Source: Marinomonas atlantica (GTDB lineage: Bacteria; Pseudomonadota; Gammaproteobacteria; Pseudomonadales; Marinomonadaceae). From it: a stretch of 64,000 bases of DNA. The notes under the pieces were generated by a model. The model did not search any database. It was not told the origin of the DNA and worked only from the letters and a program-made list of their open reading frames with translations. The translations under genes and the position numbers were made by a program. This document shows, one piece after another, positions 8,632-16,499 of the stretch. Position 1 is the stretch's first letter. Every line of letters starts with the position of its first letter. The stretch covers positions 62,001-126,000 of the forward strand of contig NZ_LTAW01000004.1 in assembly GCF_001639725.1 (NCBI RefSeq). The letters are read 5' to 3'.

Positions 8632-9021
8632 ATGGAAAACAAACAAGAGTTAATCGGCATGATCAATGAACTGGAAGATGACCAGTTGGATGAATTTGCC
8701 AAAGATATGCTGGACGGCATGACTTTTGCGCATAACGCTAAGCCAGCGACGAAGCGTAATAATATGCTGGTGTATCTTGAGCAGGAAGAAGCACCAGCTA
8801 AGCCCGCTACAGAAACAGTTGAGCAAGAGCAGGAGCCTGTTGTAGTGCAGAAAACGGCAGAGGCCAGCGAGCCTCAAGCAACCCCTAATGTCGAGCCGGA
8901 GCCACCAAAAGCCAGTGTCGAAAAGCCCAAGCAGCGGCTTTTGAAGAACATTAGAAATGGTCGCACCTTTGCTTATAACGCGAAGCTAGCTAAGCATAAG
9001 CACATCGTAGAAGTGGAGTAA
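8632..9021 (+). CDS. acidic virion-region protein with a repeated N/C motif
   Basis: The protein has 129 residues in three parts. An acidic helix (1-28) is followed by GMTFAHNAKPATK (about 29-41), a Glu/Pro/Ala-rich spacer, and a C-terminal second copy of the same motif, GRTFAYNAKLAKHK. The duplicated basic motif around a disordered linker suggests a protein that binds the same target twice, such as a head decoration or minor head protein. It sits between capsid and adaptor genes. No known family recognised. Confidence 0.75.
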   Translation: MENKQELIGMINELEDDQLDEFAKDMLDGMTFAHNAKPATKRNNMLVYLEQEEAPAKPATETVEQEQEPVVVQKTAEASEPQATPNVEPEPPKASVEKPKQRLLKNIRNGRTFAYNAKLAKHKHIVEVE

Positions 9022-9027
9022 CAGACT

Positions 9028-9690
9028 ATGGCTGTTACGACTCTTGGTAACGTGATTAATCGCGTTAAAACCACGCTACAAGAGACTACTGACAGTGGCA
9101 CGCGGTGGACTAATGGTGAGCTTATTGAATGGGTGAATGAAAGCTATCAGGCCATTATTCAGATCAAGCCAGAAGCCTCCACGATCAACATGGACGTTGA
9201 GCTTAAAGCAGGGACGAAGCAGACGATACCAGCTAACGGCTTACGCCTAATTGATGTCGTTCGCTGCGTTTCAGAGTCCAGTAGCGGTGCAGCCGTCACA
9301 GTGTGTGACCGCCGCCAGCTTGATACGGCGCGTCGAGGGTGGCACCGCGAACCACAAACGCTTGATGTTGAGCATTTTATCTTTGATGAAATGGACCCTA
9401 AAACATTTTATGTCTATCCGCCAGCCCAAGCCGGCGCTCAAATTGAGCTTATGTACTCAGCGTTGCCGGACCTTCACAGCAGTGCTAGCAACGCTATTCC
9501 AAATGATTCAATACGATTCGATGACACGTTAGCCCCCGTCATTGTCGACTATGTGCTTTACCGCGCTTACAGCAAGGACGCAGACCATACTGCTAATCTC
9601 AATCGGGCCCAAATGCATTACCAAGCTTTCATGCAATCACTAGGTCAAAAGACACAGATCGACCGCGCAACCAGCCCTAATGCGGGGTAA
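9028..9690 (+). CDS. head-tail adaptor protein (phage adaptor, DUF6682-like)
   Basis: The protein has 220 residues. The opening (NRVKTTLQETTDSGTRWTNG then ELIEWVNESYQAI) and the central DVVRCVS and FYVYPPAQAGAQIELMYSA segments match podovirus adaptor proteins that sit under the portal. The C-terminal helix (DYVLYRAYSKDADHTANLNR) is typical of the same family. It lies just after the capsid genes and four bases before a second structural gene of similar size. Role: a connector ring between portal and tail. Family name given from motif memory, not a search. Confidence 0.75.
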   Translation: MAVTTLGNVINRVKTTLQETTDSGTRWTNGELIEWVNESYQAIIQIKPEASTINMDVELKAGTKQTIPANGLRLIDVVRCVSESSSGAAVTVCDRRQLDTARRGWHREPQTLDVEHFIFDEMDPKTFYVYPPAQAGAQIELMYSALPDLHSSASNAIPNDSIRFDDTLAPVIVDYVLYRAYSKDADHTANLNRAQMHYQAFMQSLGQKTQIDRATSPNAG

Positions 9691-9693
9691 ACA

Positions 9694-10239
9694 ATGAAAT
9701 ATTCAGACGCAATCAATTCAATCTTAAATGAATTGCCTGGCATTGCTCGCGCAACAGCAGTGGACGCCATGCGCGAGTCAGCCACCGAGTTTTGCCGCCA
9801 GACGCTGTGCTGGCGTGATAACGAGCGAACTGCTTTGATACCAAGTATAAATCGCTATATGGCGGGTGACTCTAGTGGGGAGCTGGTTCATGTGTTTAGC
9901 GTGAAGCGGTTGGATGGAAGTCACTATGCCAATTCGCCTTTCCCGATCCAGTCGGGTGAGGTGGTCATCGATCCGCCAAAAAAAATCACCCAAGTATCAA
10001 TGGAAGTTGCACTTGCGCCGCCATTCGGTAGCAAGCAAGAAGAAATCCCAGAAGCTTTAAATCGATATATCGATGCCGTTCTATTTCATACGAAATGGAA
10101 GCTGAAGTCTCAAACAGGAATGACGTGGAGCGACCCTAACGGCGCTGTGTTGGCTTATCAGCAATACCTCAACCGCAAGCAAGACGCGTTACTCGACCAA
10201 TCAACAACCACCCGAGTCAAATTTAGACGGTTCACCTAA
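9694..10239 (+). CDS. virion-region protein, probable second adaptor or tail tube component
   Basis: 181 residues, starting three bases after the preceding gene's stop and overlapping the next start by one base. The N-terminus is helical (SDAINSILNELPGIARATAV and then ESATEFCRQT). A beta-rich middle and a C-terminal helix (YIDAVLFHTKWKLKSQTG, YQQYLNRKQDALL) follow. This layout resembles gateway or tail-tubular proteins that follow adaptors in podoviruses. No catalytic motif is visible. The operon position supports a structural role; the exact identity is open. Confidence 0.75.
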   Translation: MKYSDAINSILNELPGIARATAVDAMRESATEFCRQTLCWRDNERTALIPSINRYMAGDSSGELVHVFSVKRLDGSHYANSPFPIQSGEVVIDPPKKITQVSMEVALAPPFGSKQEEIPEALNRYIDAVLFHTKWKLKSQTGMTWSDPNGAVLAYQQYLNRKQDALLDQSTTTRVKFRRFT

Positions 10240-11357
10240 TGCAACTAAACAGCTCACAGATTAACGCTACACCGATCAACGGCGCTGGCGGCTTTGGCGT
10301 GTGGCTTGGCGGTGGCTTTAGTATCACGACAAGCTTTGATGCCGGACTATATATAAATGCACTACTCGATGCGCCTATGTCGGTCTCAACGTCGTTAGGC
10401 GGGGGGCTTTATGTGCCAATTGCGCTAAGTGGTGGATTCGATTCAACCTCAGTGATTGGTGGGAAAATTTCGTATACGGCCAATCTTCAAGGTGGGATCA
10501 GCAGAAACAGTGAGCTTAGCGCGAATCTGTATCGAGGCGATGCGCTGGATGGTGGTATTTCGTGCGGCGTGAGTGTTGGTGGAAGCCTACTTGGTAGTGT
10601 GAATGTTGATGCGGGATTCATGCGACTTGTCAGTATTGGAGGTTCGTTAAAATCAGAGCCAAGGCTACAGCATGGCGTTCAATCCACATCATCAGTAAGA
10701 AGCGGAAACCAGAGAATTGACGCCTATTTAGGTGGTGGTATCCAAAGGAATGGATATGTAGGAGGCAAGCTAGTGAGAGTGTCGCCGCTAAATGGTGGCT
10801 TCCAGTTGCGTACATACATATCTGCAAAATACCGGGTCGACGCAAATCTTTCCGGAGGCGTTTCAGCGACTTCTCGTATCGACGCAAATCTAGGGTTAGG
10901 GGCGACGCTAACTGGCGGAATATCGTTGGATGGAGCAATAAGCGGTGATTTAACTGTTTATTTACGCGCTAAGTTCATGGTGGACAGTGCTCTTGGAGGC
11001 GAGATGCGCCTTGGTGCCACACTTCAAGGAAGCGATCTGACTTCAAGCTCAGAGATTCAAGGAAGCGTAATTACAATCCCTGCACTAACAGGTGGAATTA
11101 AAGAAACTCAAACATTAGGTGGTGGGCTAGCGCTTAGTGTACTTCTTACTGGCTCAAATCAATCGTCAACAAGCGATATTGGCGGAAACCTACAAATCTC
11201 TCAAAGGCTCAGTGGTAGCCAGCTAAGCACATCTGTTGAGCTTAGCAGCAACCCGCTTGGCCTTGGACTTATTGATCCACTGATTAATACCCGTGCGCTG
11301 TATCTAACAGATCACACAACTCAATACTTCTTAACAATCGCCACAGAGGACATTTAA
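10239..11357 (+). CDS. glycine-repeat beta protein, probable fibre or tail needle
   Basis: A 372-residue protein. From residue 20 to about 340 it is built from short units of roughly 10-14 residues with a Gly-Gly turn after an alternating hydrophobic strand (LGGGLYVPIALSGGF, LQGGIS, LDGGIS, LTGGI, LGGGLAL). Such regular GG turns suggest a beta-solenoid or stacked beta-hairpin shaft. The N-terminal MQLNSSQINATPINGAG has a look often seen in phage tail proteins. The C-terminal 35 residues leave the repeat and may be a capping or binding domain. Very few Lys, Cys or His. Function inferred only from repeat form and position. Confidence 0.75.
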   Translation: MQLNSSQINATPINGAGGFGVWLGGGFSITTSFDAGLYINALLDAPMSVSTSLGGGLYVPIALSGGFDSTSVIGGKISYTANLQGGISRNSELSANLYRGDALDGGISCGVSVGGSLLGSVNVDAGFMRLVSIGGSLKSEPRLQHGVQSTSSVRSGNQRIDAYLGGGIQRNGYVGGKLVRVSPLNGGFQLRTYISAKYRVDANLSGGVSATSRIDANLGLGATLTGGISLDGAISGDLTVYLRAKFMVDSALGGEMRLGATLQGSDLTSSSEIQGSVITIPALTGGIKETQTLGGGLALSVLLTGSNQSSTSDIGGNLQISQRLSGSQLSTSVELSSNPLGLGLIDPLINTRALYLTDHTTQYFLTIATEDI

Positions 11358-11359
11358 CC

Positions 11360-11782
11360 ATGGCAGATTTAGTCTCTAAGGAACTACGTACAAAAATGCT
11401 GACGGCTTATTTTGCTGGCGGCGCAACACCCACACAGCTGTACCTGCGTCTATACAAAGATGAAGCAAGCATTAACGAAGCCACAGTGCTAACCGATATT
11501 GCTGCGCATGAGCAATCAGGCTCAGGCTACGCCGTCCTTACACTTAACCCTGCTAACTGGACTGTGGAAGAGGGAACGGGTGGCATTCAGGCGCGTCTTG
11601 ATGATCAGACGTGGACGACGACTGCTGACGACTGGGGAACATTACGCTGGGCTGTAATATCGACCACAGCTGATGACACAGGCGACATTCTTCTTGCACG
11701 TGACTATAGCACCGGTAAGACAGTAACTGGCGTAGGTGCAAATGTGACAATCGATGATCTGTTCTTCAGTATGAACGACTAA
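11360..11782 (+). CDS. small virion-region protein, beta-rich
   Basis: 140 residues, starting two bases after the preceding gene's stop. A short N-terminal helix (LVSKELRTKMLTAYFAGG) is followed by a beta-rich domain with many Thr, Asp and Trp. TPTQLYLRLYKDEASIN and WGTLRWAVISTTADDTGDIL resemble phage tail proteins that form small beta sandwiches. No signal peptide or membrane segment. A tail or fibre-attachment protein is plausible; I do not recognise the family with certainty. Confidence 0.75.
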   Translation: MADLVSKELRTKMLTAYFAGGATPTQLYLRLYKDEASINEATVLTDIAAHEQSGSGYAVLTLNPANWTVEEGTGGIQARLDDQTWTTTADDWGTLRWAVISTTADDTGDILLARDYSTGKTVTGVGANVTIDDLFFSMND

Positions 11783-11791
11783 GGAATATCC

Positions 11792-12109
11792 ATGATTGAG
11801 TTCACCACCTATATAGGCCGTGATAACTCATTCTCGTTGAAAGTATGGCGAGGGGAGGCGCAGCAAAGTGCGTCCCCTTTGCCGCTCGCAGCGGTGACGC
11901 GGTGGGAGCTGGTATTGCGTGGTGGGGAAGTGTTGGACGATCAAGCGATATTTGTTCCAAAATTTGATCAAAATATCTTAGAGATCAATGCGGGACCATG
12001 GCTAACGGAAGATCACTACGGAAGCCACCGCGCGCACTTAGTCGCCTACACGTTCGAGAATGACGACGGCGTTCGCCTTCCTGACTTCAAACTCAAGGTT
12101 TTATCATGA
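11792..12109 (+). CDS. small virion-region protein, beta-rich
   Basis: 105 residues, overlapping the next gene by four bases. Predicted all-beta with alternating hydrophobic and charged residues (FSLKVWRGE, WELVLRGGEV, HRAHLVAYTFE). It lies between two other small tail-region genes, so a minor tail protein is likely. No motif pins down the function. Confidence 0.7.
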   Translation: MIEFTTYIGRDNSFSLKVWRGEAQQSASPLPLAAVTRWELVLRGGEVLDDQAIFVPKFDQNILEINAGPWLTEDHYGSHRAHLVAYTFENDDGVRLPDFKLKVLS

Positions 12110-12549
12110 GCCAACAATTCGCAAACAACGCATCGGCGGTGCTGGCTGCTTCAATTAGCGCCGCTGATACGACAATTACGGTGTCAGAACAAAAGAATAT
12201 TCCAACTCTTGAAGCGGGGGATTACTTTCTAGCAACGTTGTTTTTAAATTCCGACACTGATCACATTGAGATTATTAAGGTCACAGCTGTATCTGGAAGC
12301 GCTTGGACTATTGAGCGTGCGCAGGAAGGCACAGCTCCACTTGTACACAATATTAACAGTCCTATCGAGTTGCGACTTACAAAGGGGACACTGGAAAATA
12401 TAGTTAATTTAATTAACTCAATTGATTTATCTGTATTAATTGATGATGGTGAAATTTCGTTACAGAAAACTCTTTCAAGCTCAAAAATTCAAAAAGAGAT
12501 ACAAGAAAAAACTAGCACAGCATATCTAATGTCATTTGGAGGCCAATAA
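12106..12549 (+). CDS. tail fibre-associated N-terminal domain protein
   Basis: 147 residues. The first 100 form a beta-rich unit (ASISAADTTITVSEQKN, DHIEIIKVTAVSGSAWTIER, AQEGTAPLVH) seen widely at the N-terminus of phage tail fibres, where it anchors the fibre to the tail. Here the unit ends in a short helix and a stop, and the next gene starts with one base overlap. Anchor and receptor-binding parts therefore appear to be split over two genes. Base composition changes sharply to AT-rich within the second half of this gene, at about 12,380. Confidence 0.7.
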   Translation: MSQQFANNASAVLAASISAADTTITVSEQKNIPTLEAGDYFLATLFLNSDTDHIEIIKVTAVSGSAWTIERAQEGTAPLVHNINSPIELRLTKGTLENIVNLINSIDLSVLIDDGEISLQKTLSSSKIQKEIQEKTSTAYLMSFGGQ

Positions 12550-13910
12550 TGAAAGAGCGATTAAAAGAGTTTTTTAACGGAACATTTACGGGTTCTGATT
12601 TAACTGGAACTAATAACGACGAGTGGGTAATTATTGAGAACGATGCTACAACTCAGGCAGTAGTGCGTGACGTTATTGTTGATCCATTAAATCAACCTGT
12701 ACTAACTGATGGAACAGGTGCTGCTGTAGCTCTGGTTAATGGTGCTTTAACAATTGCCAACAACCAAGATCTTATTGGAAGTGAAATTATTGAAACAAAC
12801 GGTAGTCTTAAATATAAATTAACGGTTGATCCTAATGGTGATGTAATATTATTTGATGTTATAAAGCATCCATTTGTCACAGGATCTACTGTACTAGACT
12901 ATAAAATGACTTTAGGTGATCCAGACGGCTTTTGTAGTGATCTATTATCATACTCATTAACATTGAATGATCAGGGTGCGCTAACGCAACAATATTTTAA
13001 TACCCAATATACAACACCAGTGGATACATTATTTACTTCTATGCCTAATGTATCTAATCCTAAATGGGTATTTCTAACGTATAAATATGCTTATTATTTC
13101 AATTATGATGGTAACTCCATTACCAAGTTATATAGAGCAGACATAACAGGTATAACTATTGGAAGTTGGTCGGTTGTATCAGAAGACGTATATGCATTTA
13201 AAGCGCTAGATGTCGATAACAACGCAGTATGGTGGGTAGACCAAAACAAAGATCTATATAAATATGACCTAGAAAAAGGTACACAAGAGTTTGTGGCATA
13301 TCTCGACTCCACACTGCCAGCTACCACAAGCACTTATACTTGTTCTGGAGCATGTAATGGGCTATTTATCCTTTGTTTAAGTAATTCTTACACTAGTAAC
13401 TTGTATTTTTACGACAGCAATAGTGGTGAGCAGGGGGCATTATCACTTTCAACAAGTTTTAGTGTAAGCAACTACTCTAACTTAGCAGTTACTTATAATA
13501 AAAATGAAGATAAGTACTATATTTTTGTGGGTTCTGGTACTGATTTTTACACTTACTACTTGAATGGAAGTCCTACCAATGGTGACACTGCGATATACAT
13601 CGCGTATAACATGAATACCTTTATGCCTAATGGACTTTATTCGAACTCCAACCATATACAAGGAAATAATAAAGGAGAGTTGTTTGTAGTAAATGGATCT
13701 CAAATCCCTGAGAAAGTGAAAATAGCTAATAATGCAGCAACATCAATAGAAACTGTTTCAGGTGTGACACCTTACGGTAAAACAGGGTGGTATGAGGCTG
13801 TATTAAAACAGTCTGGAGGTAATGAGTTACAAGCTCCAGTACAACCATCGGATCTAGAGATTAACCTGACATGTAAAGTGTCAGGTGTAGAAATAAAAGA
13901 GGTGGAGTAA
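12549..13910 (+). CDS. putative receptor-binding tail fibre protein
   Basis: The protein has 453 residues, rich in Asn, Tyr, Thr and Ser, with many short strands and no lengthy helices, as in phage receptor-binding domains. About 150-400 contains repeated Tyr- and Gly-rich blocks (SYTSNLYFYDSNSGEQ, YYIFVGSGTDFYTYYLNG) suggesting a beta-propeller or beta-helix. Codon use and base composition are clearly AT-richer than the head genes, indicating recent exchange. It is linked by a one-base overlap to the anchor-like gene upstream. Specific receptor unknown; assignment is by position and composition. Confidence 0.65.
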   Translation: MKERLKEFFNGTFTGSDLTGTNNDEWVIIENDATTQAVVRDVIVDPLNQPVLTDGTGAAVALVNGALTIANNQDLIGSEIIETNGSLKYKLTVDPNGDVILFDVIKHPFVTGSTVLDYKMTLGDPDGFCSDLLSYSLTLNDQGALTQQYFNTQYTTPVDTLFTSMPNVSNPKWVFLTYKYAYYFNYDGNSITKLYRADITGITIGSWSVVSEDVYAFKALDVDNNAVWWVDQNKDLYKYDLEKGTQEFVAYLDSTLPATTSTYTCSGACNGLFILCLSNSYTSNLYFYDSNSGEQGALSLSTSFSVSNYSNLAVTYNKNEDKYYIFVGSGTDFYTYYLNGSPTNGDTAIYIAYNMNTFMPNGLYSNSNHIQGNNKGELFVVNGSQIPEKVKIANNAATSIETVSGVTPYGKTGWYEAVLKQSGGNELQAPVQPSDLEINLTCKVSGVEIKEVE

Positions 13911-14216
13911 ATGTTAAGTCCAGCAAATAAAGGTATTGAAAAAAACTCATTAGAATATGTGAGAACGATTACAAACATAAGATATACGGCTCCATACACA
14001 GTACCCGAAGGCCATACAGCATTTGTAGTAGCTGCAACCAGTAATACCAGTGGTGATTATGTTTCTGTAAACGGTAATATGTTGGTATATACATCATTCT
14101 CAGGAGCAACAGGAAGTTCCAGTGTATTACATAAAATGCGCTTAAATGAGGGGGACGTTCTAAGCACCAATACAGACTCCTGTTTGGCGGCCGTAGAGGA
14201 GTATAAAATAGTATGA
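13911..14216 (+). CDS. small protein of the fibre cassette
   Basis: 101 residues, starting immediately after the preceding stop. It is beta-rich with many Ser, Thr and Gly (VVAATSNTSGDYVSVNG, SFSGATGSSSVL). It may be a detached C-terminal domain of the fibre, a fibre cap or a decoration protein. Same AT-rich composition as its neighbours. No family recognised. Confidence 0.65.
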   Translation: MLSPANKGIEKNSLEYVRTITNIRYTAPYTVPEGHTAFVVAATSNTSGDYVSVNGNMLVYTSFSGATGSSSVLHKMRLNEGDVLSTNTDSCLAAVEEYKIV

Positions 14217-14611
14217 TTAAAACACTAAATAACGGGGTTTTAAGAGTAACTAAAGAAGACGGATCGTTTCTTGAGCTAGGTGTACATCCTTCAACTCGTA
14301 AGCCTTGGAAATCAGAAGAAGAGGCATTCAATTTTCCTATCAATTCAAATTATCCATTTAGAAAAACTGAATCTGTAACCGAAGTTTCAGCATTTAATTT
14401 CAAATTGCTATTTAGCCCATCTGAGCGTGTTGCTATTAAGGATTCGGCTGATTCATTGGTAAAAGACTTTTATGAAATGTTGAACGATCCTCGTTTAGAA
14501 ACTGTTGTTTTAAGCCATGTAGATACTGTTGATGGTGTTAATCATTTACGTGATCTAGGATTGATTACATCTGATAGAGCGCTGCAAATTCTAGCGGGAC
14601 GAGCGCGATAA
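14213..14611 (+). CDS. small protein of the fibre cassette, possible fibre chaperone
   Basis: 132 residues, overlapping the preceding stop as ATGA. Unlike the two genes before it, it is charged and mixed alpha/beta, with a helical C-terminal half (SERVAIKDSADSLVKDFYEM and HLRDLGLITSDRALQILAG). Fibre genes are often followed by a small assembly chaperone, and this position and composition fit that idea. The C-terminal helical motif is common in short phage proteins of unknown function. Chaperone role is inference. Confidence 0.65.
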   Translation: MIKTLNNGVLRVTKEDGSFLELGVHPSTRKPWKSEEEAFNFPINSNYPFRKTESVTEVSAFNFKLLFSPSERVAIKDSADSLVKDFYEMLNDPRLETVVLSHVDTVDGVNHLRDLGLITSDRALQILAGRAR

Positions 14612-14629
14612 CTTAAAAGGGTATTTATT

Positions 14630-14926
14630 ATGCCGAATGGTTGCGGACCCTCTTGGATGCCACGTCGATTGACGTGGCTTTTTTTTGGCTGGTGGTATGA
14701 AGCTAGCTGCGATAAGCATGATAAAGGATACAAAAAAGGCGGCGATGAAGTTCGCCGCTTTGAATGTGATTGGAAGCTTTTATTAGCATTACTGCGTGAT
14801 TGTAAGCGAGTTCGCTGGTATTGGAAGCCGCTAGCCTATCCTGTAGCAATTTTGTATTTCGTTCTAGTGCGGCTATTCGGCTGGTATTTTTTCCAATATA
14901 AAATAGGTGAAGCCAATGAAAATTAG
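14630..14926 (+). CDS. phospholipase A2-like phage protein with membrane segment
   Basis: 98 residues. The N-terminal half carries a phospholipase A2-type motif: a Gly/Cys-rich start (NGCGPS), then EASCDKHDKGYKKGG with the His30-Asp31 pair, and Asp47 in FECDW. In the PLA2 superfamily (including parvovirus capsid and bacterial PLA2s) this His-Asp helix and the second Asp form the calcium-dependent active site. Residue 24 is Glu where many relatives have Asp. The C-terminal half has a hydrophobic segment (about 64-88). The protein could attack host lipids during entry or lysis. Activity is not shown. Confidence 0.6.
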   Translation: MPNGCGPSWMPRRLTWLFFGWWYEASCDKHDKGYKKGGDEVRRFECDWKLLLALLRDCKRVRWYWKPLAYPVAILYFVLVRLFGWYFFQYKIGEANEN

Positions 14927-16499
14927 CATTAGCCCGTTTGCGGGAGAATTGCCAAAGCTTAACGCTAAGATGCTGCCGGACAGCAACGCACAGGAGGCGA
15001 GAGGCTGCGACTTTGATAGTATGAGTCTAAAAGCTTCGAACGGTAATCAATTAGTAAGCAGCTTTGAAAAAAATGTGCGATCACTGTATCGATCCGAGCC
15101 TCACATAAATTACCGCTGGCACAGCGAAGGTGTCAGCATGGTCCAGTCGCCACTCAACAATGATCAGTGGGATCGTTTGTACTGGACGGGTGAGGGCGCA
15201 CCAAAGATGGCAACGTCAACCATGGCGAATACTGGCACACCGCCAGGGTCAAGCTTAACGCTTGGCATTCCAGCGCCTAGCTTACCGTTACAAGTATCAC
15301 AGCCAGATCAGGCCGAACCAGAAGACGGCGGCTATGAAATCAATGTGATCTACACGGTTACCTTTGTTAGCGCGTATGGCGAAGAAGGCCCACCAGCGTT
15401 AGCAAGTAATATGGTTACTAAGTGGTCTGGTCAGTCGGTATCGCTTAGCAGCATTCCAATGCCGCCAGGCGGTGCGCATAACATTGCCACTAAACGCATC
15501 TATCGCTCTGAGTCGAGCGGCACGTTCCTTTACGTGGCCGACATTCCAGCAAGCAGCTCTAGTTTTACGGATACCGTACCGACGGAAAGCCTAGGTGAAC
15601 CGCTGCAGTCACTTGACTGGGATATGCCGGACAGCCGATTGATTGGCTTAACCTCGCTAGGGAACGGCATGCTGGCAGGCTGGTTCGACAATACGCTTTG
15701 CTTTTGTGAGCCGTATTACCCGCACGCGTGGCCAGTTGGTTACCAGTTGGGGTTTGACTCTGACATTGTAGGTGTTGCGCCAGTAACGGGCGGCGTCATT
15801 GTTGTAACAACACGAGAGCCATGGTTGGTTTCGGGTGCCACACCAGCCGCCATGTCTCAAATGAAGTTAGACTTTACTCTTGGTTGCGTGTCTCGCTATT
15901 CGGTAGTTGATATGGGGGAGTACGCGATTTATGCCAGTGCCGAAGGTCTGATTGCGGTTGGAGGTCGCACGCCATCATTGTTGACGGACGACATTATTAG
16001 TCGTCAGCAATGGCAGAACTATAACCCTGAAACCATTAAAGCATTTCGATGGCGAGAGAAGTATTTAGCGTTTTATGAGCAAGACGGAATCATCAATGCT
16101 TTCATTCTAGATAGTCGTCAGGGATTAGTTAACGTTGATGTTCCGGACGATGCCCACTGCATGTTTCTTGATCCAACTACTAGCGAGCTGATTATCGTTA
16201 CTAATAGCGGCTCTATGCTGTCTTTTGAAAGCGGTGACGCTGGTTCGTTTTACTGGAAATCCAAAATGTTCACTATGCCACACATGGCGAGCATGTCAGT
16301 TCTAAAAGTGGATGCAGATGGGTATCCCATTACCGCAACCGTCTATGCCGATAACATTCAATTATTTAGCACAGACATTCAATCAAGCGATCCCGTTCGC
16401 CTACCATCAGGGCGTTATCGTAATTTCGAGATTGCTTTGTCGGGATCGGGAGAAATTTATAGTGTTCAGATGGCATCAAGTCCAGCGGAGTTATTGTAA
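14916..16499 (+). CDS. virion structural protein, probable tail component
   Basis: About 527 residues from ATG 14916, which sits five bases after AGGTGA; an in-frame GTG at 14907 would break that site. The opening KISISPFAGELPKLNAKMLP is characteristic of a podovirus tail protein family of this size. The rest is beta-rich with Trp and Gly. Base composition returns to that of the head genes. It overlaps the PLA2-like gene by eleven bases and the next gene by one. A tail nozzle or hub component is likely; the precise identity is open. Confidence 0.75.
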   Translation: MKISISPFAGELPKLNAKMLPDSNAQEARGCDFDSMSLKASNGNQLVSSFEKNVRSLYRSEPHINYRWHSEGVSMVQSPLNNDQWDRLYWTGEGAPKMATSTMANTGTPPGSSLTLGIPAPSLPLQVSQPDQAEPEDGGYEINVIYTVTFVSAYGEEGPPALASNMVTKWSGQSVSLSSIPMPPGGAHNIATKRIYRSESSGTFLYVADIPASSSSFTDTVPTESLGEPLQSLDWDMPDSRLIGLTSLGNGMLAGWFDNTLCFCEPYYPHAWPVGYQLGFDSDIVGVAPVTGGVIVVTTREPWLVSGATPAAMSQMKLDFTLGCVSRYSVVDMGEYAIYASAEGLIAVGGRTPSLLTDDIISRQQWQNYNPETIKAFRWREKYLAFYEQDGIINAFILDSRQGLVNVDVPDDAHCMFLDPTTSELIIVTNSGSMLSFESGDAGSFYWKSKMFTMPHMASMSVLKVDADGYPITATVYADNIQLFSTDIQSSDPVRLPSGRYRNFEIALSGSGEIYSVQMASSPAELL

